Part shown: piece by piece, positions 6,967-13,385 of the stretch | How the letters are laid out: every line of letters begins with the position of its first letter | Numbering within the stretch: position 1 is the first letter of the stretch | Assembly (NCBI GenBank): GCA_945866155.1 | Contig: CAMBGL010000017.1 | Span: forward strand, 1-16,014 | DNA from: Bifidobacterium breve | GTDB lineage: Bacteria; Actinomycetota; Actinomycetes; Nanopelagicales; Nanopelagicaceae | Reading direction: 5' to 3' | Length of the DNA stretch: 16,014 nucleotides | The notes under the pieces: generated by a model | The model's input: the letters and a program-made list of their open reading frames with translations, nothing else | Told to the model about the DNA's origin: nothing | Database searches by the model: none | Translations under genes and position numbers: made by a program

Positions 6967-8564
6967 CCGATTGCCTCACCAGATGCTTCTTCACGAGCGG
7001 CTGCATAATCCTTGTTTGTGCGCAGTGGAGTCTCGCGCAACATGAGTGCGAGCAAGAATCCAAGAGCAGTAATGGGAGCGGCTGCATAGAAAACAATATG
7101 GAATGAATTCACGAATGCCTCTAAGGCAGTAGTTTGAATTGCAGGTGGAAGAGTCTTGAGAATTGCGGTGTTATTACTTAGTCCTTGCAATTTTGCTGGA
7201 TCAAAGCCAGTGACTGCATCTGGGCTCTTTGTCGCAAGATCTACAAAACCACTCTGTAAATAGTGGCTAACCCGATTTGTAAGAATTGTTCCAAATATTG
7301 CCGTACCGAAGACGCTACCAAGGGATCGGAAGAATGTATTGCTACTTGTTGCGACTCCCATATCCTTGAAATCAACTGCGTTTTGCAGCGCAATAACAAT
7401 TGTCTGCATTGATAGTCCAAGGCCTGCGCCTACCAAGATTGAGTAGATAGATAACAACCAGAAGGGAGTGGTCATGCTCAGCGTCGCCATAGCAAGAATT
7501 CCTACAGTCATAAGCGCAGTACCAATTATTGGATATTTTTTGTAATGACCGTGCTTTGTAATTTGTTTTCCACTAAAAATTGATGTTGAAACAATTCCGA
7601 GCATCAGTGGAATCAATTTCAACCCTGCTTCTGTAGCCGAATCGCCTTTTACAACTTGAAGGTAGAGAGGCAACATGACAATTGCACCAAACATACCCGC
7701 GCCGATGACTGCACCAAGTAATGATGTGAGCGTGAATGTATGATTTTTGAAGAGTGAGAGAGGAAGAATTGGTTCTTTAGCCTTTTTCTCCCAAGAGATA
7801 AATGCGATTGTAAGAATTATTCCAGAAACTAGATATGTAATTGTTCGACTATTTGTCCAGCCATCTTGTGGGCCATAGATTGATACAGCAAGAAGAATCG
7901 CAGAGACTCCAGTAACCATAAGAAAAGCGCCCAAGTAATCAATGCTGTGATCACGCTTTACTTTTGGAATATGAAGTACGGCTGATGTGATGGCAAGTGC
8001 TGCGATACCAAATGGCAAGTTGATGTAGAAAATCCACCGCCAGCCAGTGATTCCTAAAATAGTTGCATGATCAGAGAAAAATCCACCTAGAAGAGGACCG
8101 GCAACTGATGAGAGGCCCCAGACTGCACCGAAATAACCTTGATAACGACCACGTTCGCGCGGAGGCACAATATCTCCGATGATGACGAAAGTAAGTGCCA
8201 TCAAACCGCCTGCACCTAAACCTTGCAGTGCACGTGTAGCAATGAGTTCATTCATATTCTGTGATGCACCTGCAAGGAATGAACCAATAAGGAAAGTAAC
8301 GATTGCAAATTGAAAAACAATACGTCGGCCGTATATGTCAGAGATTTTTCCATAGAGTGGAGTTGAAGCAGTAGAAGTTAAAAGGTACGCGGTAACTACC
8401 CATGTGTAGTGATTGAGTCCATCAAAATCTTCCACAATGCTTTTGAGCGCCGTAGAAACAATTGTTTGATCTAGGGCTGCCAGAAGCATTCCTGTCATCA
8501 GCCCGCTCAAGATGATTATTATCTCTCGGTGGCTATGTTCCTTAACGGGGGCAGAATTCGACAT
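6963..8564 (-). CDS. DHA2-family (EmrB/QacA-type) MFS drug exporter, 14-TM
   Basis: This 533-residue proton-driven efflux pump has about fourteen transmembrane segments. Signatures seen are LDQTIV (residues 31-36) in helix 1, typical of DHA2 drug pumps; motif A (LYGKISDIYGRR) after helix 2; and a motif C-like SVAGPLLGG in helix 5. Length fits the EmrB/QacA group (about 500-530). The ATG at 8564 is preceded by GAAAGG at good spacing. It is the first gene of a two-gene leftward operon with a second MFS pump, coupled by a 4-nt overlap. It is transcribed divergently from a DrrAB-like ABC exporter, and the spacer holds a palindrome suggestive of joint control. The substrate is unknown. Confidence 0.93.
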   Translation of the reverse strand: MSNSAPVKEHSHREIIIILSGLMTGMLLAALDQTIVSTALKSIVEDFDGLNHYTWVVTAYLLTSTASTPLYGKISDIYGRRIVFQFAIVTFLIGSFLAGASQNMNELIATRALQGLGAGGLMALTFVIIGDIVPPRERGRYQGYFGAVWGLSSVAGPLLGGFFSDHATILGITGWRWIFYINLPFGIAALAITSAVLHIPKVKRDHSIDYLGAFLMVTGVSAILLAVSIYGPQDGWTNSRTITYLVSGIILTIAFISWEKKAKEPILPLSLFKNHTFTLTSLLGAVIGAGMFGAIVMLPLYLQVVKGDSATEAGLKLIPLMLGIVSTSIFSGKQITKHGHYKKYPIIGTALMTVGILAMATLSMTTPFWLLSIYSILVGAGLGLSMQTIVIALQNAVDFKDMGVATSSNTFFRSLGSVFGTAIFGTILTNRVSHYLQSGFVDLATKSPDAVTGFDPAKLQGLSNNTAILKTLPPAIQTTALEAFVNSFHIVFYAAAPITALGFLLALMLRETPLRTNKDYAAAREEASGEAIG

Positions 8565-8585
8565 AGTGGCCTTTCAAATATGGGC

Positions 8586-8602
8586 TCGCGAAATGTTCGC
8601 GA
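8586..8602. promoter_or_regulatory. Perfect 7-3-7 palindrome between divergent efflux operons, candidate operator
   Basis: TCGCGAA-ATG-TTCGCGA is a perfect 17-bp inverted repeat near the middle of the 67-bp spacer separating the DHA2 pump (start 8564) from the ABC exporter (start 8632). GC-rich half-sites in an AT-rich spacer stand out. The right arm covers the expected -35 position of the promoter proposed at 8620-8625. Spacing and symmetry resemble TetR- or MarR-type operators, but the regulator cannot be named because no regulator gene is in the window. Confidence 0.6.
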
Positions 8603-8619
8603 AGGTTATGCAATAGATG

Positions 8620-8625
8620 TAAGTT
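8620..8625 (+). promoter_or_regulatory. Candidate -10 element for leaderless transcription of the ABC exporter
   Basis: TAAGTT matches the TANNNT form of actinobacterial -10 elements and lies exactly six bases before the GTG start at 8632. This is the spacing expected when transcription begins at the start codon. There is no Shine-Dalgarno sequence before that GTG, which agrees with a leaderless mRNA. No good -35 hexamer is visible. Confidence 0.4.
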
Positions 8626-8631
8626 TACTCT

Positions 8632-9618
8632 GTGAAATCAGTTATCGCGGAGCATCTCATCAAGACCTATCGCAATGGCGAGGTGAGAGCCCTAGATGAT
8701 CTCTCTCTCGATGTTGAAGAAGGCACTGTTCTAAGCGTATTAGGCCCTAATGGCGCAGGTAAAACAACAACAGTAAGAATTCTTGCAACACTTTTATCAC
8801 CAGATTCTGGAAATGCAACTGTAGGTGGAATAGATGTAATCAAGCATCCAGAGAAAGTTCGCGAAATCATTGGTTTATCTGGTCAATATGCAGCTGTTGA
8901 TGAAACTCTCACAGGCTGGGACAACTTGGTGATGTTTGGCCGTTTGTATCACTTAGGAAAACAAGCATCAATCAATCGTGCAAATGAATTACTTGAAAGA
9001 TTCTCACTCACTGATAGCGCACGTCGTCCCATCAAGACTTACTCAGGTGGAATGCGCAGACGTTTAGATTTAGCAGCATCCCTCATTGTTAGGCCAAAAG
9101 TTCTTTTCTTAGATGAACCAACAACTGGGCTCGATCCACGCGGTCGCCAAGAGATGTGGGGAGTAATTGAAGAGTTAGTCAAAGATGGTGTAACTCTTTT
9201 GCTCACAACTCAATACCTCGAAGAGGCAGACCAATTAGCCGATGAAATTGCAGTAATTGATCATGGAAAAGTTATTGCTCGAGGAACATCTGATGTACTC
9301 AAGAAGCAAGTGGGTGGAGAGCGCTTAGAAGTAGTTGTAGAGAGTGCACACATCAAAACAACTATGGAAATTGTTGCAAAGGTGAGTGGAGATAAAGTCT
9401 CACTAGATGAAGCGCTTCGCCAAATCAGTGCACCAGTCTCCACCGGTGCAACAGCCCTCATTGAAGTATTGAGAGCGTTAGATGTCGCGGGAATTCACCC
9501 ATTAGATGTTGGCTTGAAGCGCCCTTCACTCGACGATGTTTTCATGTCACTAACTGGCCACGTTGCCGAAGAAGTTGTTGCTGCGCCTGAAGCTGGCAGG
9601 AAGAAAGGTAGAAAGTAA
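8632..9618 (+). CDS. ABC transporter ATP-binding protein, daunorubicin-resistance DrrA type
   Basis: This 328-residue ATPase powers an ABC-2 exporter with the permease encoded next. Motifs: Walker A GPNGAGKT (38-45), Q-loop Gln85, signature YSGGMRRR (137-144), Walker B LFLDEP (158-163), D-loop near Leu167-Asp168, then TTQYLEEAD, where Gln stands at the usual H-loop His position, as is characteristic of DrrA-like proteins. After the nucleotide-binding domain comes the C-terminal extension of about 100 residues seen in DrrA. The start is GTG, with no Shine-Dalgarno site, probably leaderless. Its TAA overlaps the ATG of the permease by one base, so the pair is an operon. The substrate is unknown; drug, lipid or glycolipid export are all known for relatives. 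Confidence 0.93.
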   Translation: MKSVIAEHLIKTYRNGEVRALDDLSLDVEEGTVLSVLGPNGAGKTTTVRILATLLSPDSGNATVGGIDVIKHPEKVREIIGLSGQYAAVDETLTGWDNLVMFGRLYHLGKQASINRANELLERFSLTDSARRPIKTYSGGMRRRLDLAASLIVRPKVLFLDEPTTGLDPRGRQEMWGVIEELVKDGVTLLLTTQYLEEADQLADEIAVIDHGKVIARGTSDVLKKQVGGERLEVVVESAHIKTTMEIVAKVSGDKVSLDEALRQISAPVSTGATALIEVLRALDVAGIHPLDVGLKRPSLDDVFMSLTGHVAEEVVAAPEAGRKKGRK

Positions 9619-10412
9619 TGAAAAATGCAATCTCCGATGCGCTAATTATTACTAAACGCCAGATACTTCAATTGGCTCGAGTTCCAGAGGTACTTATTTT
9701 TTCAACAATTCAGCCTGTGATGTTTGTACTTCTCTTTAGATATGTCTTCGGTGGCTCAATATCTACCGACCAACCCGGTGGTTATGTACAACTCTTGATG
9801 CCAGGCATCTTTGTGCAAACAGTTGCATTTACATTGGCTGCAACAGCGTCAGGTCTTGCAGAAGATATGGGTAAGGGATTAATTGATCGCTTTAGATCAC
9901 TTCCGATCTCTCGCTCCGCACTCGTTGTTGGTCGAACCCTTGGTGATTCATTACTCAATATTCTGGTCTTAGCCGTGATGGGCATTGCAGGATTTGTAGT
10001 GGGCTGGCGTCCAACATCTGGCCTGCCAAAAGTCATGCTCGGATTTCTATTCTTACTTCTCTTTGGGTACGCACTTTCATGGACAGGTATCTTTGTTGGG
10101 CTCTCAGCACGAGATGCACGTGTTGTTCAAAATGTAAGTTTCATAATCACATTTCCAATGACTTTTCTCTCTAATGCATTCGCACCAACAACTGGTATGC
10201 CGCGACCATTGCAATATGTCGCCGAATGGAATCCTGTATCAACCATGGTGGCCGCATGTCGCCAGCTCTTTGGATTAGAAAATCAATTTGGTGCAACCGC
10301 TGGATCATTTCCTAGTGAGCACCCACTTGTGATGTCATTGATTTACATGGTTATAATTATGGTGATATTTGTACCGCTTAGCGTTCGAAAGTATAAGAAC
10401 TCAAGTAAGTAG
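9618..10412 (+). CDS. ABC-2 type permease, DrrB-like
   Basis: This 264-residue membrane protein has about six hydrophobic helices, the ABC-2 permease layout. Diagnostic stretches are QPVMFVLLFRYVFGG near residues 33-47, the cytoplasmic loop DRFRSLPISR, and FLSNAFAPTTGMP near residue 185, followed by EWNPVSTMV. These are typical of DrrB/ABC-2 exporters. The start overlaps the stop of the ATPase gene (TAATG) and is preceded by AGAAAGG. It forms the membrane part of an efflux system with the preceding ATPase. It ends two bases before the convergent greA gene, leaving no room for a terminator between the stop codons. Confidence 0.93.
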   Translation: MKNAISDALIITKRQILQLARVPEVLIFSTIQPVMFVLLFRYVFGGSISTDQPGGYVQLLMPGIFVQTVAFTLAATASGLAEDMGKGLIDRFRSLPISRSALVVGRTLGDSLLNILVLAVMGIAGFVVGWRPTSGLPKVMLGFLFLLLFGYALSWTGIFVGLSARDARVVQNVSFIITFPMTFLSNAFAPTTGMPRPLQYVAEWNPVSTMVAACRQLFGLENQFGATAGSFPSEHPLVMSLIYMVIIMVIFVPLSVRKYKNSSK

Positions 10413-10414
10413 TA

Positions 10415-10888
10415 CTAGTAATTCGCCACTGATTTGATTAGCACTGTGATTTCTTTACCACTAGGCGCTTTGAATGAAACAGTATCGCCAATCTTTGCGC
10501 CCAACACAGCAGCGCCTAATGGAGACTTCTCACTATAAACATCGAGGTCGCCACTAGAAATTTCGCGCGAACCAAGTAAGAATTTAGATTCATCTCCAGC
10601 AATATCTGCTGTAACAATCATGCCCGCACCAACTAAACCGTCGGCACTCGCTGGTGGCGTGCCGATGTGTGCGTTATCGAGCATATGGATAAGTTGTTTG
10701 ATTCTTGCTTCCATCTTGCCTTGCTCTTCGCGCGCTGCGTGATAGCCGCCATTTTCTTTTAGATCACCTTCGGCACGTGCTGCTTCAATTTTGCGCACGA
10801 CATCGACTCTCGCCTCATTTGTTAAATGATCGAGCTCACTGCGTAAACGATCAGCAGCTTCTTGTGTAAGCCATGTCTGTGAACTCAT
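10415..10888 (-). CDS. greA: Transcription elongation factor GreA
   Basis: GreA enters the secondary channel of RNA polymerase and stimulates transcript cleavage in backtracked complexes. The N-terminal coiled coil carries the catalytic acidic tip in GDLKENGGYHAAREEQ (Asp42 and Glu45 from this start). The C-terminal FKBP-like domain has the usual YSEKSPLGAA...GDTVSF pattern. The frame could open at GTG 10915 (166 residues, 8-nt overlap with the upstream gene). I prefer ATG 10888 (157 residues), which gives the normal N-terminus (QTWLTQEAADRL) seen in actinobacterial GreA and lies 19 nt after the previous stop. Neither start has a clear Shine-Dalgarno site. It is cotranscribed with the DUF4307 gene, an arrangement also found in mycobacteria (Rv1080c-Rv1081c). 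Confidence 0.95.
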   Translation of the reverse strand: MSSQTWLTQEAADRLRSELDHLTNEARVDVVRKIEAARAEGDLKENGGYHAAREEQGKMEARIKQLIHMLDNAHIGTPPASADGLVGAGMIVTADIAGDESKFLLGSREISSGDLDVYSEKSPLGAAVLGAKIGDTVSFKAPSGKEITVLIKSVANY

Positions 10889-10907
10889 AAGGGATAAAGG
10901 TACCTGA

Positions 10908-11300
10908 TTAGTCACTTTCGCGACATCGGACTACATCTGCATTTACCGCGGGACCACGCGTAGGAATGGGCGTGGTGAGCTCCATTTTAGATTTTCCTGC
11001 AGGTATTACTTCATCAATTTGGCCAATGACATTCTTATCGATATCTCGAGCAACCAATGTGCATGTATATGAAGTACTCATCGAGCGACGCTCTAGTGAA
11101 TATCTAATCGATATTTCTTTTTCATTAGTAACTGAAAATGAAATCAATGTAGTTCGATAGGGCGGATTGGAATGATGTAGACCTGCCCACACTAACCAGG
11201 AGATACCAAGGAGTGCACAAAGGATTGCTGGAATCTGCCATTTACTAGGCGGGCGCACCCCATAGCGATCGTTGTAGGAAAACGGTGCCTCGGATTGCAT
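10908..11300 (-). CDS. DUF4307 family single-pass membrane protein
   Basis: This 130-residue protein has a short cytoplasmic N-terminus containing the DRYGVRPP segment, one transmembrane helix at about residues 21-41 (WQIPAILCALLGISWLVWAG), then an extracytoplasmic domain of about 85 residues, probably a small beta-sandwich, with two cysteines (in SYTCTLVA and VVRCRE). This matches the DUF4307 family, an actinobacterial protein usually encoded beside greA. The function is unknown. The start ATG (11300) has no Shine-Dalgarno sequence; CATAAT on the minus strand (11312-11307) ends six bases before it, the spacing of a leaderless promoter. It is divergent from a tiny membrane protein gene only 14 bp away. 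Confidence 0.85.
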   Translation of the reverse strand: MQSEAPFSYNDRYGVRPPSKWQIPAILCALLGISWLVWAGLHHSNPPYRTTLISFSVTNEKEISIRYSLERRSMSTSYTCTLVARDIDKNVIGQIDEVIPAGKSKMELTTPIPTRGPAVNADVVRCRESD

Positions 11301-11314
11301 GGCATGATTATGTC
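11301..11314. promoter_or_regulatory. 14-bp divergent start region with overlapping -10-like elements
   Basis: Only 14 bp separate the ATG of the leftward DUF4307 gene from the first ATG of the rightward small gene. On the minus strand CATAAT (11312-11307) sits six bases before the DUF4307 start. On the plus strand GATTAT (11306-11311) covers nearly the same bases. If both are used, the two promoters share their melting region, and the rightward gene might then begin at its second ATG (11333). Confidence 0.35.
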
Positions 11315-11452
11315 ATGCAAAAAGATGTAGATATGGGCTCAGCTGGATCACTCACCGTAGCCATCTTGTGTATTGCTGTTGTATTCCTGCTTCGCAGTTT
11401 CTATAAGCGCTATAACCGTATGACTGAGCGCGAGAATGAATCTAACGACTAA
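11315..11452 (+). CDS. Small single-pass membrane protein (45 aa)
   Basis: This short frame encodes 45 residues: a polar start (MQKDVDMGSAG), one hydrophobic helix (LTVAILCIAVVFLLRSF), then a basic and charged tail (YKRYNRMTERENESND). The single helix followed by positive charges is a credible small inner-membrane protein with its C-terminus inside. It overlaps the SURF1 gene by 17 nt, so the two are likely cotranslated. The second ATG (11333) is an alternative start giving 39 residues. Actinobacterial genomes often carry a small membrane protein of this shape immediately after mca in the greA-DUF4307 neighbourhood. I suspect this is the retained partner of a lost mca, but I cannot confirm homology. 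Confidence 0.6.
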   Translation: MQKDVDMGSAGSLTVAILCIAVVFLLRSFYKRYNRMTERENESND

Positions 11453-12152
11453 TCGTTTCTTTAAATTATTAGCTCAGACTGTTGCATTACTTGCACTTGT
11501 AACAATATTTGTAAGCCTTGGTTTGTGGCAATTAGATAGAGCTCGTGATCTCAAGAGTTCACTTACTGTAAGTAAGCCGGAGTTAGTATCACCTGTTGCT
11601 CTATCAACTGTTGCAAAGCCTCTGGAATCCTTAGGAGAAAAAGGTCTAAATACAAATGTGATAGCAACAGGAAATTATGTTGCTAACTACAAAGTACCTA
11701 ATCAAAGAGATTCCAATGGAATCATTTCAGATTGGGAGGGTGCGCTACTCCAAGTAAATCCAACAGATGCGATATTGGTTTTACGCGGTCTTTGGTCAGA
11801 TCGGTTGAAGAACCCCGAGATTGCAATGTCAACCAAAGTTAGCGTCAGTGGAATTTTGACCCCTGCGCAATTCGATGATCGCGCCATCAATGCCCCGGGG
11901 GTTATCTCTCGATTGGATAGTTCGGTTTTAGTTTCTACAACTGATTTGAATCTCTACGATGGATTCATCAATGCCCTAGATGAAATGGCTAACTCATCTC
12001 AAGTTGATAGGCTACGGATCCCATTTACCCCCACCGTCAATGCGCGCATCCCAGGTTTGTATTGGCAACATCTTTCGTATGTGGTGATTTGGTGGCTCAT
12101 GGCAGCGGTGGTGCTTTACCTTCCGCTATATCAACGTAGAGTAAGAACATGA
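11436..12152 (+). CDS. SURF1 family protein (cytochrome oxidase assembly)
   Basis: This 238-residue protein has the SURF1 hallmark of two terminal membrane helices around an extracytoplasmic domain. The first helix (residues about 11-30) ends in LGLWQLDRA, the family's conserved WQLxRA motif. The last (about 213-232) follows YWQHLSYVVIWW, corresponding to the usual HLxYAxQW motif. SURF1 assists heme insertion and assembly of aa3-type cytochrome c oxidase, so it fits an aerobic lifestyle. The middle domain is poorly conserved, as usual. The start overlaps the small upstream gene by 17 nt and the stop overlaps the next gene by 4 nt (ATGA), pointing to a tightly coupled operon. No oxidase genes are in the window. 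Confidence 0.88.
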   Translation: MNLTTNRFFKLLAQTVALLALVTIFVSLGLWQLDRARDLKSSLTVSKPELVSPVALSTVAKPLESLGEKGLNTNVIATGNYVANYKVPNQRDSNGIISDWEGALLQVNPTDAILVLRGLWSDRLKNPEIAMSTKVSVSGILTPAQFDDRAINAPGVISRLDSSVLVSTTDLNLYDGFINALDEMANSSQVDRLRIPFTPTVNARIPGLYWQHLSYVVIWWLMAAVVLYLPLYQRRVRT

Positions 12153-12448
12153 AGAACGAAATTTTGCGCTTTCGCGTGATGGCACTGATTGCCGGGGTTA
12201 TGTCCTTACTCCTTTGGTTTGTTTACCTGCCGGTGAAATACCTTCTTGATAACCCAGATTTACTCTCCAATGTCATGTGGATTCCAATGGCTCACGGCTA
12301 TCTCTACCCTGTTTATGTGCTCACAGCTATCCAATTTGCCGTCAAAGCCAAGTGGTCGTTGATGAGGATGCTTGGTCTAATTTTGGCCGGAACATTGCCA
12401 ATTGCATCTATTGTTGCGGAGCGCCGCGTTGTTCGTACATATCCGTAA
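12149..12448 (+). CDS. DUF3817 family small integral membrane protein
   Basis: This 99-residue protein has about three hydrophobic helices (MALIAGVMSLLLWFVYLP; HGYLYPVYVLTAIQFAV; LGLILAGTLPIASIVAE). The second begins with the conserved HGxLYxVY pattern of DUF3817, an actinobacterial membrane family of unknown function. The ATG overlaps the SURF1 stop by four bases (ATGA). The 3' end overlaps the start of the cis-prenyltransferase gene, so all three are probably translated in series. Confidence 0.85.
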   Translation: MKNEILRFRVMALIAGVMSLLLWFVYLPVKYLLDNPDLLSNVMWIPMAHGYLYPVYVLTAIQFAVKAKWSLMRMLGLILAGTLPIASIVAERRVVRTYP

Positions 12449-13232
12449 ATTCATAAAATCACTCTTCTATCCATTTTATGAATGGCGCATAGTTCGAGAT
12501 CTTGATTTCACAAAAACACCGCATCACGTTGGCGTAATCCTTGATGGCAATAGGCGCTGGGCTAAAGCCAATCGCAATGAAGATGACCCAACTGATTTCG
12601 GAATTCGCAATAGCGCTCGCGGTCATAAAGCTGGCGCAAATAAAATTATTGAATTTCTTGGATGGTGCGATGAGGCCGAAGTCCGCGTAGTTACCTTATG
12701 GCTGCTCTCTACCGATAATTTCAAGCGCTCTCCAGAAGAACTCAATGCACTCCTTGAAATAATCGGGCAGACAGTAGATGAATTAGCAGCAACGGGGCGC
12801 TGGAATATCAAGGCAGTTGGTGCACTTGATTTGCTACCCGAATGGTTGTCTACAAAACTTCAAGAACTCAAGCCGATTCGAAATGATGGAGTTGAGGTAA
12901 ATGTTGCAATTGGCTACGGGGGCCGACGAGAAATCGTAGATGCGGTCAAGAGTTATTTAGCCGATGAGCAATCTCAAGGGAGATCTATTAGTCAGGCACA
13001 AGAAAAACTCTCGACGGAAGAGATATCGAAATTTCTCTATACCGCCGGCCAACCAGATCCTGAACTCCTCATCCGCACATCGGGGGAGCAACGCCTTGGT
13101 GGATTCTTATTGTGGCAGAGCGCTTTATCTGAGTTTTATTTCTGCGAGGCATACTGGCCAGACTTTAGAAGAGTTGATTTTTTGCGTGCCCTTCGCGCAT
13201 ATTCTTTGCGACAAAGACGCTTGGGAAACTAA
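12429..13232 (+). CDS. uppS: Cis-prenyltransferase (isoprenyl diphosphate synthase, UppS/Rv1086-like)
   Basis: This enzyme condenses isopentenyl diphosphate in cis onto an allylic primer to make polyprenyl carriers for cell-wall synthesis. Motifs: GVILDGNRRWA with catalytic Asp39 (counted from TTG 12429), STDNFKRSPEEL, VAIGYGGRREIVDA, and IRTSGEQRLGGFLLWQ then SEFYFCEAYWP. The insert around DPTDFGIRNSARGHKAG and the GEQRLGGFLLWQ wording resemble mycobacterial Rv1086, which makes short-chain Z,E-farnesyl diphosphate, more than a classical undecaprenyl synthase, so chain length is uncertain. The frame is open from TTG 12402. I prefer TTG 12429 because GGAG (12418-12421) lies seven bases before it, giving 267 residues and an 20-nt overlap with the DUF3817 gene. 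No ATG is available near the N-terminus. Confidence 0.88.
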   Translation: MFVHIRKFIKSLFYPFYEWRIVRDLDFTKTPHHVGVILDGNRRWAKANRNEDDPTDFGIRNSARGHKAGANKIIEFLGWCDEAEVRVVTLWLLSTDNFKRSPEELNALLEIIGQTVDELAATGRWNIKAVGALDLLPEWLSTKLQELKPIRNDGVEVNVAIGYGGRREIVDAVKSYLADEQSQGRSISQAQEKLSTEEISKFLYTAGQPDPELLIRTSGEQRLGGFLLWQSALSEFYFCEAYWPDFRRVDFLRALRAYSLRQRRLGN

Positions 13233-13385
13233 AGAGTTTACTTAGAATTTCATTTTTGAATCTGCGTGTCGTGTTGGGTGTAAGCCCTAGTAGTTCTACC
13301 TTTTTCCTATAAGAAGCACCTCCCAACGAGAACAATTACATTCGCTATCTAATTACCGATAGTCGAGGAATGAGAGAAAAGGCCT
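13233..13385 (+). promoter_or_regulatory. 153-bp spacer upstream of PIN-PhoH gene, with one long-range stem
   Basis: No gene is evident. GTTGGG (13273-13278) can pair with CCCAAC (13322-13327), enclosing 43 nt. A smaller repeat, CTATC (13345-13349) with GATAG (13358-13362), lies nearer the start. TACATT (13337-13342) could be a -10 element. I see no T-rich terminator for the upstream operon and recognise no known riboswitch. The spacer most likely holds the phoH promoter and leader. Confidence 0.35.

Noticed and set aside
8565..8631. Small regulator gene in the efflux spacer
   Set aside because: The spacer is only 67 bp and contains no plausible coding frame. The palindrome is the only notable element.
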